Source: Paracyclopina nana (Eukaryota > Arthropoda > Copepoda > Cyclopoida > Cyclopettidae). From it: a stretch of DNA of 64,000 nucleotides. How positions within the stretch are numbered: position 1 is the stretch's first letter; every line of letters begins with the position of its first letter. Both the position numbers and the translations under genes were made by a program. The notes beneath the pieces are model-generated. The model worked only from the letters and a program-made list of their open reading frames with translations, was not told where the DNA came from and searched no databases. Of the stretch, positions 35,701-47,162 are shown piece by piece. The stretch covers positions 6,036,501 to 6,100,500 of the forward strand of contig JAGUCH010000007.1 of the NCBI GenBank assembly GCA_019096065.1, given 5' to 3'.

Positions 35701-38214
35701 TGTAGCCTTCAGTTGAGAAGATAAAATCTTCTTCAAAGCCTGATCTAAAGATTGGCTCATATTTGTGGAGGACATTACCATCAGGAGTGACAAAAGAAAC
35801 AAAATCAACTGAGTTAATTTTTGTTTTATCAATACCAGTCATCCTGATGTTAACATATGGAGTTGAAGCTAAATAATTCACACTTAATTTAGACAGTTTA
35901 CACTCATAAAAATAAGGTTCATACTTGCAATTGGTTGTCCTTGTATAGGCTGCAATGATGGATGGGTTGAATTCAAGTCAAGGATTTCAAAGCTTTCAAC
36001 AAAACTAAAAGAGCACTCAGCCAAGATTTCAATTTTGTATGGCTTCTCATCACTTGGTGTAGTGTCAATTGTCCAAACACCCTCTTGATTAGGCACAAAA
36101 CTTAGGTCAAATAGGCCAGCTCCAATGTAGACAATCTCAAAGGACAATCCTGATGCAATCATGCTGCTATTGTCAAATAAGTTTACAATGGTTTCATCTG
36201 TGGGTGATTTTGTCAATTTTGTTGGGTCTTTATTTAAAAAATGGATAATTTACCATTTGGTGAGTGTAAGAAAGCCTCTGCTATTGAACCACTAATCCTT
36301 ATTCCTATCCTGTATCCTTCTTTATCAATAGAGCTATCTACTAGGATCTCTGTATTTGCTTCAGATGAAATGTCAGAAATGGATGTAATTGTAGCCTGAA
36401 TGAGAAAAAATAGCTAAATTGGCTCTTAGGCTCAGCAAATCAAGTATTATCACCTTAGATGTATCAATTGATTGTGACAGCAACCCTATGATATCTTGGA
36501 CTGTGGTTTTGGATGATTCTATGAATAGCCCTCCTGTCTCTTTGCATGTTCTATCCAATTCTGGTGCATTTGGACTAAAATAATGCTAGTAATCAACTTT
36601 TTAAAATTTCTCAAATTGCTCAGGTGCATACTTGTTTTCTGTCCAGATGACGTTCACTTTGCTTTTTTTAGCTTTCGCAAGAGATATGACAGAGTCCGTC
36701 AGCTCAGGATCTAGACCTCCAAAATCAGTGTAGACAAGAATATCAGTATATTCTGGAGCCTTGGAAAGTATAGACTGAAGCACAAAAAATGTCAGATTTT
36801 TTAAGCATAAAATATGCCATGATATTAAGTACCTGAAGAGCCTTGAAAACAATTTCATTTCCTCCACTTGCATGTAGGCTGTTCAAAACTCTTTTAACTT
36901 CTTCTTGGTCTTGGGTGACAGTCAACTCAACAGTTTGACCTGTTCCATATGGAGCAAAAAGGTATACTGATGGATTGATTCCCCCAGAATTGGCAGCATC
37001 CATGATTTCCTTTACTTGAGCTTTAACTGCTTCAATCTCATTTCCCATTGAACCAGAAGTGTCAATTGCAATGGCCAAAGCTGACCCATATGCCAAATCA
37101 AGGAGGGATAAGAAGGCATTGTTTTGTATGGTTTTTCTAACAATCTCCATGTAATCAAAGGTAGCCTGTGAACATATGACAAAAGATAAAATGAACAGTT
37201 ATTTAATTTTATCTCTTTCCCTTTGATAATTCATAAAGATAACAAAGCATTTTAAATACCATTTTAGCCAGTCTTTCAGCTTCTTTATGGTAGGTGTAAT
37301 GAGGTGAGAAGCATTCAGAGGGTGTGTCCTTGTTGATGCCTCCAATGCTTCCCTCATCCAAAATACTTCCATGGCCACACTTTTGTGCATCACTTGGCTT
37401 GATCTATTTAAGTAGAAATAAAGACCTTGGCAAAAATTTCTCGTTAAATTTTTTTATTACTTACATTGTAATGAAAGTAGCCTGATGTCATTTCATCTGT
37501 TATGAGACTACCATTACTGCATGTGGAAGTTCCATCAGCAGCAATAACCCCAATATCACCAAAAATCAGATCAGCAGGCTCAACATTTCCATTTTCTATC
37601 CAATTGGAGTGAGCATAAAATTTTTGAATGCTATGAAGACTCCTTCCCAACAATACTCTTGCAGTTGCATATTTCCCATCTCCAGCAACAGTGTTGATTT
37701 GATTATTTCTGACCAAAAGCTCCCTTTGTCCAAACAAAAACTCTTCAGCATCAAAATGAAGACTGGGATCCTCTTTCACACCAGGTTGCCCATCGAGAGC
37801 AATGTTTGCCTCAACAATTGAATAAATTGCAGCTAGAAATCTGTCAGGAGAGGCACACTTGCCAAAAAAAGACCTGAAATATTGTAAAGGGCTTCAGACT
37901 ATGAAGAATGCTAACTAAGTATAGGTATAAAAAAAAGCTTACTGAAAAATTTGGGACAGGGAAGCAGATTGCTCGGGTGCAACATATTCTGGCTTTAACT
38001 CTCTGAACAGCTCTATGACAGACATTTTTATTCCATCAACTGTTATGGATTCATGAGTGGCTGTTTCTTTGCTGATGTCATCCAGAGAATCAATAGAGTC
38101 TGAGCAGAATATGGGAAACAGGCGTGGATCACTTGTTTTGAAAATATTAGAACCCAAAAAGGCATGGCAGAATGTGATGCTTGTGACAACTATAAAAATC
38201 CCTGTTCTCGTCAT
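32783..38214 (-). CDS. Secreted VWA7-like protein: von Willebrand A domain plus fibronectin-III tail
   Basis: Eighteen exons (complement), upper to lower: 37943-38214, 37465-37873, 37260-37403, 36833-37165, 36632-36774, 36454-36574, 36254-36395, 35925-36227, 35653-35868, 35392-35602, 35178-35337, 34993-35122, 34587-34931, 34392-34526, 34004-34336, 33848-33947, 33241-33788, 32783-33183. They join to 1481 residues with every phase matching. It has a signal peptide (GIFIVVTSITFCHAF), then a VWA7-type N-terminal region (HFDAEEFLFGQ, LLGRSLHSIQKFYAHSNWIE), then a VWA domain with MIDAS motif DTSGS at about 310-314. The middle has immunoglobulin-like/beta-rich segments, and the last third several fibronectin-III-like domains, with a Thr/Ser-rich, probably glycosylated insert in the 33241-33788 exon. 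No C-terminal membrane helix is visible, so it is probably extracellular, with metal-dependent ligand binding. Most introns are 50-100 nt. Confidence 0.85.
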
Positions 38215-38411
38215 GTTCAAATTTGACAAAACATTGATTGGAAACTCGCATAAGTAAGTGTACTTATATACTTTTTACCCTTATCTGTTTGCATTTGGCA
38301 AGATTCTGACTGCATGTATTGGCCCCTAAAGCAATCATTATCTCAAAAAGAAGAATTTTCCCTTTTTTCTTTGTGTACATTGCAATAGGATAAAATCTTG
38401 TTAATGCATAG

Positions 38412-38700
38412 TGAAAGGAAGAGGCCTGAAGCTACTAAGTCTTCAGGTAATCGTCCTTAACTTGCGGATATAGCCGAAGTCCCGGCAAAGAGAATCTTCG
38501 TACAAAAGCGTCGAAATAAACGAACAACTTGTTGATGTGGAATAACAAAATGAACTGATATATTTAGCGGTAAGCTGTACAGAAGTCGAGTTGAGTTGAC
38601 TGAGTAAACTGTAGAAGATACAGTTGAGCGTTGAGAGGTCTCCAGGGAATAAGCGCGAGTATCGGGTTGTGTGATCGTAGCTACGGAACATTTCTGATCA
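38412..38700 (-). repeat. 3' LTR
   Basis: 289-bp long terminal repeat, the 3' copy in the element's minus orientation; near-identical to 42230-42518. Confidence 0.92.
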
Positions 38701-39684
38701 TTCCCCGCATTCAAGGAATCTTGAATCTTGTTGAAATGTTCCTTGGTAAGCGCCTCAAGGTCTCCATTGTCCAAGTCAGAGTTGGGCTTTGCTGTAGCAT
38801 TGGAATTTGGTCTCCATAGGCTTCATCTTTGAAGTGTGGCTGAGTGAGTCCTCAGACTCATTTGAACTTAGAGCCATTGGGTGATGCTGATATAGCCTTT
38901 GATCTGGAGCTGGTGCGCTTGTTGGAGACTTGGCTTCCCAGGCAGTGACCTCATGTCCAGCTAGCTTCCATTTGTCTTATGATCTGGGTTAGGCTCTACC
39001 TCAGATCTTTGGGAGCAATTTGTAATGCTTCCCTGCAATTACAATCTCATTGTAATTCCTTGTCCATAATTGCGACCAATTCAACTTTTCATTTTCCATT
39101 TACAAGCCTGTTGCATGGGTTTCATTCCCCGCATACAGTGCATACCTCTTTCTACTTTGATCTGTCGCTCACGTCTGAGCTTGAGGAATTGTGGTGCCCG
39201 AACATCTCCAGATTTGCACCCTTTATCATCATTGGGTCCAGTGCATTTTAGATGAAAATCTCAACTTAGGAAACCCTGTTTTAATTCTTACTTTAGTTGA
39301 GAATCCACGTTTGAAAAAACTTCTGATTTGGCCTCTTTTAAGACAAAAGTGAGCGCATTTTTTAAGCTTCCAACTTTTGTATGGTCTTTTGCTTTAGCTG
39401 AAAGACTGGTAAGATGTTTTTTCCATCTTTGGGATCGTGCTTTTCAATACATTTTGATCCTAGGTATCAATACCATAAAGCACTTTCATGCTTAGTTTGG
39501 TCTCTCTTTGGGCCATTCACCATTCAGCTAAATCAGGCCTCTAATTTTGTCAAAGACATTGACCGAAAAAAACCTCTTAATTTTAACTTTAGGTTTTGCC
39601 CCAAAATCCTGAATCCTGAGCCTTCTTTGGGGGCATAGGCTGTCCAGCTGATCCTGCATGGACTTAATGTCTTGAGTCTTACTG

Positions 39685-40986
39685 TCAGACCAGTCTTGAG
39701 GCTGCTCTTTGTCTGCTAAAAATCTCCTGCCGATCTCCGTTTCTTGATGTAAGGTTGCCCTCCAGGAAAGATTCAACCTTTGCGATGCCTTTTTGGCTTA
39801 TTTCATGGGTTCCAAAGTCTTGGATCATGAGTCTTTTTTGGCCACCCATGCCCTTCAGGCTGTCCAAGTGCTTGTCAATCATGACTGCCTTCTCTTTGTC
39901 TTGACCTTGTTCTGTTGTGATAGGTCTCTCTGCTTGGCTTGTTTGCTCAGCGTTTGGCACTGCCAAGTCTTGCTCCAAGTCTGGAGCTAGCAGGGGCTCA
40001 TTTTTCATCACCAGATTCTCTTTCTCAGAGAGATTCTTGGTTGTGACATTGTAGTCTTCTGTCAAAGTCTTGACCATGTAACTGGACTTTGTGGGCAAGA
40101 CAGCCTCTAAGTCCGGACTCTCTTTCAACTTAGCGTTGTAAATTCTCAAGAATTCTCTGTACCAGAAACGCTTTCGGAGTTTCAGTCTTGAAACTCTTTT
40201 CTCGAGGCACATAGCCGCCATTCTTTTTTCCTCATTTTCCTTGATGAGTTCATCTGAGGAGTCCATTTCCTCTGGATCAAGCATGTCAAAGACCTTGCCT
40301 GCTAACTGGTCAAGCCAGTAGACATCTTCCCTTGCCTGCTTTGCAAGCCGCATCAGTTCTAGGATCCTTTTCTTCCATTGGGATTGGTCTAGCTTACGCC
40401 ATCTGACGTACATTTGTTCTAGGCTTTCACATTCAGCATTCACACTGGCTACCACAGCTCTCCAGCTATCTCCAGAGTCTTTTGGAGTGCTTGTTGAGAA
40501 AGCTTGACTAGATCTGGCCATTTTGAGATCACCTTGGATCATTGTCATCGAATCATGACCAGATATCTCTGATTTATCCTGGTGCTCTTTTTCATACTTG
40601 CTTAAGGTCCTGCGGAAATACTTGGACCAGAAATTTCTCCTTAATTGGTGAATTTGTCCACTAAGTCTTATTCCTTCAAATTTTGGGTCATTTGGATTGA
40701 CCTCATCAGCACTCCCATCTGAGATCATGGAATCTATGCTGACATTCACACGGAACATTGCAATGATCTCTCCTGCAAGCCTGTCAATGTCCTCTCTTGC
40801 CCGTGTCACTTCTAGGACAAGTACTTCTATGTTCTCCTCCCAATATCTTGGGGGCTTTTTCATCCACTTTAAATACAACCATTTAAGAGCTCGTATTTTA
40901 GCATCAGCTCTTTTGACAAAATCTTGCCAATTTTCAGGGCTAGAGCTCATAAGTGTGCTTGCAGCTTTGGCTGCCATAATAATCAT
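39685..40986 (-). CDS. Open frame of the LTR element: helical protein with an internally duplicated module
   Basis: A 433-codon frame starting with ATG at 40986. It lacks zinc knuckles or other Gag or Pol signatures I recognise. It consists of two diverged copies of a ~140-residue helical module: each has a W-rich start (ENWQDFVKRA / DSWRAVVASV), then LKWLYLKW / LEQMYVRW, then AREDIDRLAGEI / AREDVYWLDQLAGKV, then a basic FW-containing end (RRNFWSKYFRR / RKRFWYREFLR). A shorter repeat, KRLMIQDFG / RRLRIQDFG, follows near the C-terminus and past it. It may be a divergent Gag-like structural protein or an acquired gene; function unknown. Confidence 0.7.
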   Translation of the reverse strand: MIIMAAKAASTLMSSSPENWQDFVKRADAKIRALKWLYLKWMKKPPRYWEENIEVLVLEVTRAREDIDRLAGEIIAMFRVNVSIDSMISDGSADEVNPNDPKFEGIRLSGQIHQLRRNFWSKYFRRTLSKYEKEHQDKSEISGHDSMTMIQGDLKMARSSQAFSTSTPKDSGDSWRAVVASVNAECESLEQMYVRWRKLDQSQWKKRILELMRLAKQAREDVYWLDQLAGKVFDMLDPEEMDSSDELIKENEEKRMAAMCLEKRVSRLKLRKRFWYREFLRIYNAKLKESPDLEAVLPTKSSYMVKTLTEDYNVTTKNLSEKENLVMKNEPLLAPDLEQDLAVPNAEQTSQAERPITTEQGQDKEKAVMIDKHLDSLKGMGGQKRLMIQDFGTHEISQKGIAKVESFLEGNLTSRNGDRQEIFSRQRAASRLV

Positions 40987-41439
40987 GGAATAGCTTTCAA
41001 AAGTACCAAAGCTTTATTTACTCAAGCATACAATGTTTTATAATTTGAATAATACAATGAGCTCTTCTTTTCCGGGTTGATGTGACCTTGTCAGTGACCA
41101 GTACTTGTTCAAGCCTGGCTAAGATCCCAATCTGGTGAATTCGGGAGGTGTGTATTGATACCATGCCGAACTCGAGAATTTCGGTTATTTCGGCAGGTCG
41201 CCATGAGCACCTTGCCGCCGTTTATCACTATTGCCGCCGTTTCCGCCGTTTCCGGAAAATATTCGATCGGCTGCTGTAGTGGCAATGTCTTGCCACTCGT
41301 CTTTGCCTTGGCTAGATGTTATGCCTGTAATTACAAATGTAGAGTTAGCTTTTTCAAAACCACTTGAGCTGACTTCTCAGCCTTAGAATTTGCGGCTCGG
41401 TGCCTATCAGCTACCGGAAAATTCAAACGTTGGCTGAAC

Positions 41440-42060
41440 TTTTTTGATGGCGTCACCTGACGCGTAGCTTTGATCCAGCTTTCAAGAAGCCAGAGCCCGT
41501 CAAGAAAGTCCCAATTTCGCGCGATTCCTGATGATGTCACCTGACACGCAGCTTTATGTGCAGCTTTTATAATAAGCTACGGCACATACAGGAATCGCAC
41601 TCGACTAGACAAAATGGCGTCCTCTGACGCAACGAACGCTCAGAAAATCAAAGTCTTGATCTCTAAGCGTGGATTAGCTCGCCTAGCGTCTCTCCTCGTA
41701 TTCACGGGGGACTGCTTAAGCGGAAAGGTCGCGTCTGGCGGGGCTATTTACCGGCCAAAATTCAAAAAGTGGCGGGACTTTTTTGATGGCGTCACCTGAT
41801 GCGTAGCTTTGACCCAGCTCTCAAGAAGCCGGAGCCCATCAAAAAAGTCACATAGCCATTCAAGAAGGTGTCACCTGACACGCAGCCTTGTTTGCAGCTC
41901 TATAATAAGCTACAGCCCATGCAGGAATCGCAATCGACAAACTGGCGTCCTTTGGACGCAAACGAATGCTCAGAAGACTACTACTTAGTCTCCAAGCATG
42001 GATGGCTCGCCTAGCGTCTCTCCTCGTATTCACGGGGGACTGCTTAAGCAAAAATCGCGT
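41440..42060 (-). repeat. Tandem duplication in the leader of the LTR element
   Basis: Two diverged copies, offset by about 340 bp, of a block containing GATGGCGTCACCTGA, CAAGAAGCC(A/G)GAGCCC, a TATAATAAGCTAC word and CGCCTAGCGTCTCTCCTCGT. They lie between the primer binding site and the long open frame, i.e. in the 5' leader. Confidence 0.7.
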
Positions 42061-42229
42061 CTGGCGGGCTTATTACTGGCCAAAAGCGGAACGAACGCGT
42101 CTAGCAGTATAATTACCTGCTAAAAGCGTGATAACTGAGTTCAAATCCCAACTATACCTCTGATCCAAGCGTCAGGTGGGCCTTCTCCTCAAGGTCGCGG
42201 TTCCCCGGTCCTGAACACGTTGGGCGCCA

Positions 42230-42518
42230 TGAAAGGAAGAGGCCTGAAGCTACTAAGTCTTCAGGTAATCGTCCTTAACTTGCGGATATAGCCGAAGTCC
42301 CGGCAAAGAGAATCTTCGTACAAAAGCGTCGAAATAAACGAACAACTTGTTGATGTGGAATAACAAAACGAACTGATATATTTAGGGGTAAGCTGTACAG
42401 AAGTCGAGTTGAGTTGACTGAGTAAACTGTAGAAGATACAGTTGAGCGTTGAGAGGTCTCCAGGGAATAAGCGCGAGTATCGGGTTGCGTGATCGTAGCT
42501 ACGGAACATTTCTGATCA
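42230..42518 (-). repeat. 5' LTR
   Basis: 289-bp long terminal repeat, the 5' copy in the element's minus orientation, adjoining the tRNA-Lys-type primer binding site and the right-hand CATAG target duplication. Confidence 0.92.
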
Positions 42519-42523
42519 CATAG

Positions 42524-43345
42524 TTTGCAAAATAGTGTCAGTCTGAGCAACTTACGTCATTAAAAGTGAGATATTCAAAAATAATCTTCTTAAATTCTAA
42601 TTCAAAAAAATCTTTTGAGTCAATTAGAATTTTGTGGAAGTTACTGTTAAGAAAGCTTGGACAAATGTCTCTGCATAGTTACCAAGACTTTTGAGTGGAA
42701 CTTTTGTCAAAGTACCAGCCAATGATAAGATTGGTAAAAATGATATTGTAAGATGACATCTGTGATTTTACATTAAATGAGAGTTTGTCATGAGATTCCT
42801 GAATAAGCAGAAGTTTCCGAATCACAACCAAGCAGCACAGCAAAGGTAATAATCAGCTTAATAACATCATTTGAATGCTCAATCTAATTTATTCAATTCA
42901 ATTTCTGAAAGGCTAATTATTATATTTTTATATTAGTTGCTGGCTGCACTGCAAAATGCAAGTAAAGCAGCATCTGGAATCGAGTTGGTGAACTTCAAAA
43001 TGTTGTTAATGCCAGCAAATTTAGCTTCACTGGTGAAGCATCCAACCACAAAGTATCGCTCAGATCTTGGAGGACTTGAAGGCAATTGTAGCACAGAGCT
43101 ACCGCTTGAATTACCTAAAGTAAAGTAATGAAGTAGAAAAGCCTGCAAATAGAGAGTGTGAGAGCGCTATCCTAGTGTATAGGATTTTTTAATGGCTATT
43201 TGTAGGGATTTTGGTCTTCTTTGTGGTCATGCTACATGTTAAAGAATACATTATTTCATTCTATTTTTTGCCTTAATTTGCAGCTGTGAATTTTTGGCTC
43301 AAATTCAAATATATACTAGTTGTGACATAGGCAAAAAATTGAATA
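42524..43345. other. Intergenic, no gene recognised
   Basis: About 0.8 kb between the LTR element and the candidate inverted-repeat element. A short frame at 42937-43128 has no family features. Confidence 0.4.
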
Positions 43346-45537
43346 CCCCACAAAACAAATCCGCAAACCATACCGATTTGATCCTAATTTAGTACGTATT
43401 TTTGATCGGTATTCTTGCTACAAGAATATACCTAAAAGCATAACGCAACCGTTTCATAAAATTTTTGCAAAATCCTGATCTCTAAAACTTTCAACTTGAT
43501 TTCATTTTTATTTTATCCTATGGTATGCATGTGTGAAAATAATACATGAATTTTTTGTTTCATAAGTTATTATAGATAGTATTTATAATTTAATTTATAA
43601 ATTAATAGTATTGAATCTGTTTTAAAAGTGTTTTCATCTAATAAAAGACTTATTTAAAAATAATTTTTTTTGACAAATTTCGAATCTGCTATGGCGTCTG
43701 TTACGTAGTACAGTCAGCGCACCCTAGCGTGAAAAGCCGTGTAGTATGTTCACTACAGAGGCAGCTAAATAGCAATTCGAAATTTGCCAAAAAATTGGCC
43801 TTCCCATATGATTTCTCAAAAATTCGATAAATAATATTTGATCCCTATTACATTTCATGCTACTTAGTTAAAAATATCAGGCCAATCAGCAGAAAAAAAG
43901 CGGGAAAATGCTAAAATTCTTCAATTGCAATGTAATTTGAAATTTTCCGCCTTTTTTTAGACCAATCAGGGCAGAGTTAAATAATGTTGGCTTTTATGGC
44001 GCTACCAGATAAAAACTTTTTTCATCAGGTAATTCGTGATTTGGGCTGTTTTATCAAAATACTGGCAACTTTTAGCAGCTTTTGAGTGCGTAACCTTAAA
44101 ATATGTATTCACACTTTTCCGTCAAAGCGTCATGCATAAACAGCTGTACTACCTTACAGTGGCGCCATCTAGCATGATAAATTTCAAAATCAGCTCTTAT
44201 GCCTATTTTATAGGTATTTATTGTCAATTTTTCTTGTTTTATAGGTATGTACTATACTTTTTAAAAAATTAACAAGTAAATTAAATCAAATTGAAACAAA
44301 ATAAATCTAGACATAGTTGACATTTCCATGTACTTTTTTAAGGTGTTACATACATTAAAGGGGGATATAAGACCGATTTTAATTCACAACTAAATAACAA
44401 GATACAATTCATACAAATCCTGAAAAACAACTATGTTACAAAATGTATTGAATTTTAATGTGAGCCTGAAATTTGTAGGCTCTCTCCACACTAAAGACCC
44501 ATTTTATATGTAATTCTTAAGACATAGAAAGTTCTGATTTGGAAAAAATAGAGTGGACTAAAGTTATTGTGGTACATGTAAAAAATATTGAAATATTCTA
44601 AAAATCTCAGTTTTTGTATAAAAACTGAGGTTCATGATACTTACTAACTCACTTTTCATGTTGTTCCAAACAACATCTATTAATGAGGATTTTTGAAATC
44701 TTAAAACCATTCAAAGTTATTGATTAGAACAATTTCACAAATTATTGAATTGCAAGCAGAGCCATCTCTGAACAGTTTACTAAGTTCAATTTAAGAAAAC
44801 AGATAAAATACAGACTTATTAAGTCTGAGAAATATACCTTAACACTGGACTTAGTATATGTGCAGATAGCAGTGCCAAATAGCAGCGCATGGTTCTTGGA
44901 GGGTAGTCATAACTGTAGATAGTGTCGATTAAGAAGATGGATTTTTGGAGTAACGAAATGAAGTCAATCTACATTTAGTACTAACCTATTAAATTAGGAG
45001 AGTGGGCATTTAAAAGGGATAAAATATACAAAAAATAATTAATGAAATAATTTTGAAGTTGTCTTTGAATTCATACTTATAAAAGTAAACTATTTGGCAT
45101 TAGTATACATTTCATTTAAACAATTATCATTAGTATGGAAGCATATGAGTTGGGATAAAAATAAGTATAAATTTTGTTACGATTAAATAACTAAAATATG
45201 CAATAAATATACTAAAAATAGGAACATTGATTTTTAGATTTATCAAAATTTTTTTTTGATAAATGACTTCATTATTTGCTATAAAAGTCATATCAATTAG
45301 AAAATTAAAGATTAATGAAAATATGTTTAAGACTTCTAGTTCGTCGATTTGTCGCCATTTCGAATACTTTAAGATTGAATATCTCAAAGACTAATTAAGA
45401 TAGAGTGAAAAAAAAAACTTGTGAGTACTCTATGGACATAGATGAATTGATGTGTGTCAAAATTAATCAGTTTGGACATGGTTGATTTTCAAACTGGCTT
45501 TACTACACACTTACTACATACTTTTTGTTTTGTGGGG
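43346..45537. mobile_element. Candidate TA-flanked inverted-repeat DNA element
   Basis: CCCCACAAAACAAA at 43346-43359 is exactly complementary to 45524-45537, and both ends are flanked by TA (43344-43345 and 45538-45539), as expected for Tc1/mariner-like insertion. The 2.19-kb interior is strongly AT-rich, with no recognised transposase, plus a short internal palindromic pair near 43671 and 43775 (ACAAATTTCGAA / TTCGAAATTTG). The right end overlaps the last codons of the CUB-domain gene. A chance 14-16 bp match over 2 kb is unlikely but not excluded. Confidence 0.4.
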
Positions 45538-47162
45538 TAAAGGCTCTGTACCTTCATAAGGCAAAGTTAAAAAGTATTCAGCTTTTATCAGTTCATAGGC
45601 CACTTCACAGCTTTTCGATTTACCTTGATAGAATGTTACTTGTGCTCCTGAATCAGTGATATTAGCCTCTAATGCACTGAAATTGTCAAGGACAACAACA
45701 TATGTGAAATTTTCTCCAAAATTGTTAATGGTTATTGTTTCTGCACCAGTATCTCCACCCTGCATGCAAAACTTCATCCATTACCCATTATTGCCAATAG
45801 TAGTAATAAAAAGTATACTGTCTCAATATCCGCATCAAGCTGAGCTAGGATGTTATCATTTTCGCTACAAATTCTTCTGCCCCAGAATATGGAGCAGGCT
45901 AGGTTCCCTTGAGAATCAAATTTGAAGAGACGCAAATCCATATCCTTCGGCAATGGGCCCCATTGCATTATAATTCTATGACCTGAAGACTGAATCCCAC
46001 ATTTTCATAAGCTTCAGAAATATTGTTATCATTGAGACATACTATGGGATTCAATGAAATGGCTAAAGTTAGAGGCGCTTCAATTGTAGTAAATGTGAAG
46101 AAAGCATCATCAAATGACTCTTTTGTTATAATAACTTCAAATAGGTTGCCAGTGGCCTCAAATCCAAGAGAAACAAATCCTACAGTATCTGAAATCACTG
46201 TAGTATTAGTATTATGTGGATGTTTGCTGTAGGAAACAAAAGCCTGTGGAACAGGGCTATTGTTGGTGGCATCTCTTATCAGTAAACCAATAGGGAAAGT
46301 TGGAGGAGGCTCCATTGTGGTTGTATCATTCCTTTCAGTAGTCAATTCAGCTGTTACTGTTGTCATTTCAGGAGTTATCTCAGTAGTCATTTCAGAAGTT
46401 AATGTTGTGCTGAGCTCTACATAATTTGAAAACACAAGGACTTTGAAGCCAAATCCAAGCAGGTTATTGCAATTGCTTCTAAAAACAAGCCTGAACCAAG
46501 AGTCATGGTAGGCTTTCTTCAACTTGTACAGCTTTCCCTGGTGGCTTGGGTGGCAAATATTTTCTTTAAATGATGCTGCAGATATAGTGACAAAATCATC
46601 ACACAATCCCAAATCTCTTGTGGCAATGTCAAATGCTTCAAAGTAAATAAATACATCTGACCTGCATGGAATCCATATCCATGATGTGCACCTTTAAAAC
46701 ATGATTAAATATGGCTTTTTGAAAATCAACAACTTAGTCAAAATCTTTGGAAATTAAACTTGATGAATAATTTTGTATGTACTATATTGTAGATAGGGTG
46801 ATTGATCATGCAGTTACTCACAGCTCATGTGGTAAGTATGATGACTGGCCATCAAAGCCTGGGGAATAAATGACAAATGGATCAAATTGATTTGTAAGCT
46901 CAAAACCAGTTCTTCTCATCTGCTCATTGCTGTGTGAGCAATTACAATAATTTTGCTCATTTCCTGTATTGAGTGAAATCCATCTTGGATCAACCTCTTC
47001 AATGCTGCTCAAATCCTGATCAGAATCTATTGTGTTCCCCATAGTTTTCAAATTCATATTTTTTTGATAAAGTTGGTCATGCACATTGGTTCTTCCACAA
47101 CCAACATTTTCAATGATTTGTTGGGAATTCTCAAAAGTCAAACCTTCAGATATAGAGCGAAA
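45514..47162 (-). CDS. CUB-domain protein with a Thr-rich linker and a DLD-type beta domain (5' end uncertain)
   Basis: Exons (complement): 46822-47162, 45819-46691, 45514-45759. The first exon has a likely acceptor at its upstream edge, so an exon with the start and signal peptide should lie further up and is not identified. A CUB-like domain spans the first intron (FDPFVIYSPGF... CTSWIWIPC... FEAFDIATRDLGLCDDF ... FRSNCNNLLGFGFKVLVFS). Then come a Thr/Glu-rich linker (TTEITPEMTTVTAELTTERN), a carboxypeptidase-regulatory-like beta domain (IRDATNNSPVPQAFVSYS...), and a domain with RIIMQWGPLPKDMDLRLF, the pattern of YfaP/DUF2135-like domains (WG..P.DLD.HL). Between the last two, near 45990-46000, the frame must shift by one base (ENVGFS to IQSSGHRII), consistent with one missing base; lengths plus one base fit exactly. 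The final eight codons overlap a candidate transposon end. Confidence 0.6.

Larger units (their letters stand above)
38412..42518 (-). mobile_element. Young non-autonomous LTR retrotransposon
   Basis: Two 289-bp direct repeats (38412-38700 and 42230-42518) starting TG and ending CA in minus orientation, flanked by a CATAG target duplication (38407-38411 and 42519-42523). Next to the right repeat, reading minus, is TGGCGCCCAACGTG, a tRNA-Lys-type primer binding site; next to the left repeat is a purine-rich GCGGGGAA tract. The interior is 3.5 kb with one long open frame (39685-40986) and a duplicated leader. I see no reverse transcriptase, integrase or protease motif, so it depends on an autonomous relative. 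The LTRs are about 99 percent identical, so the insertion is recent. It looks structurally whole for its class. It sits 198 bp upstream of the VWA7-like start codon, same orientation. Confidence 0.92.

Noticed and set aside
42937-43148. Short frames on both strands right of the LTR element
   Set aside because: No family features and ordinary AT-rich composition.
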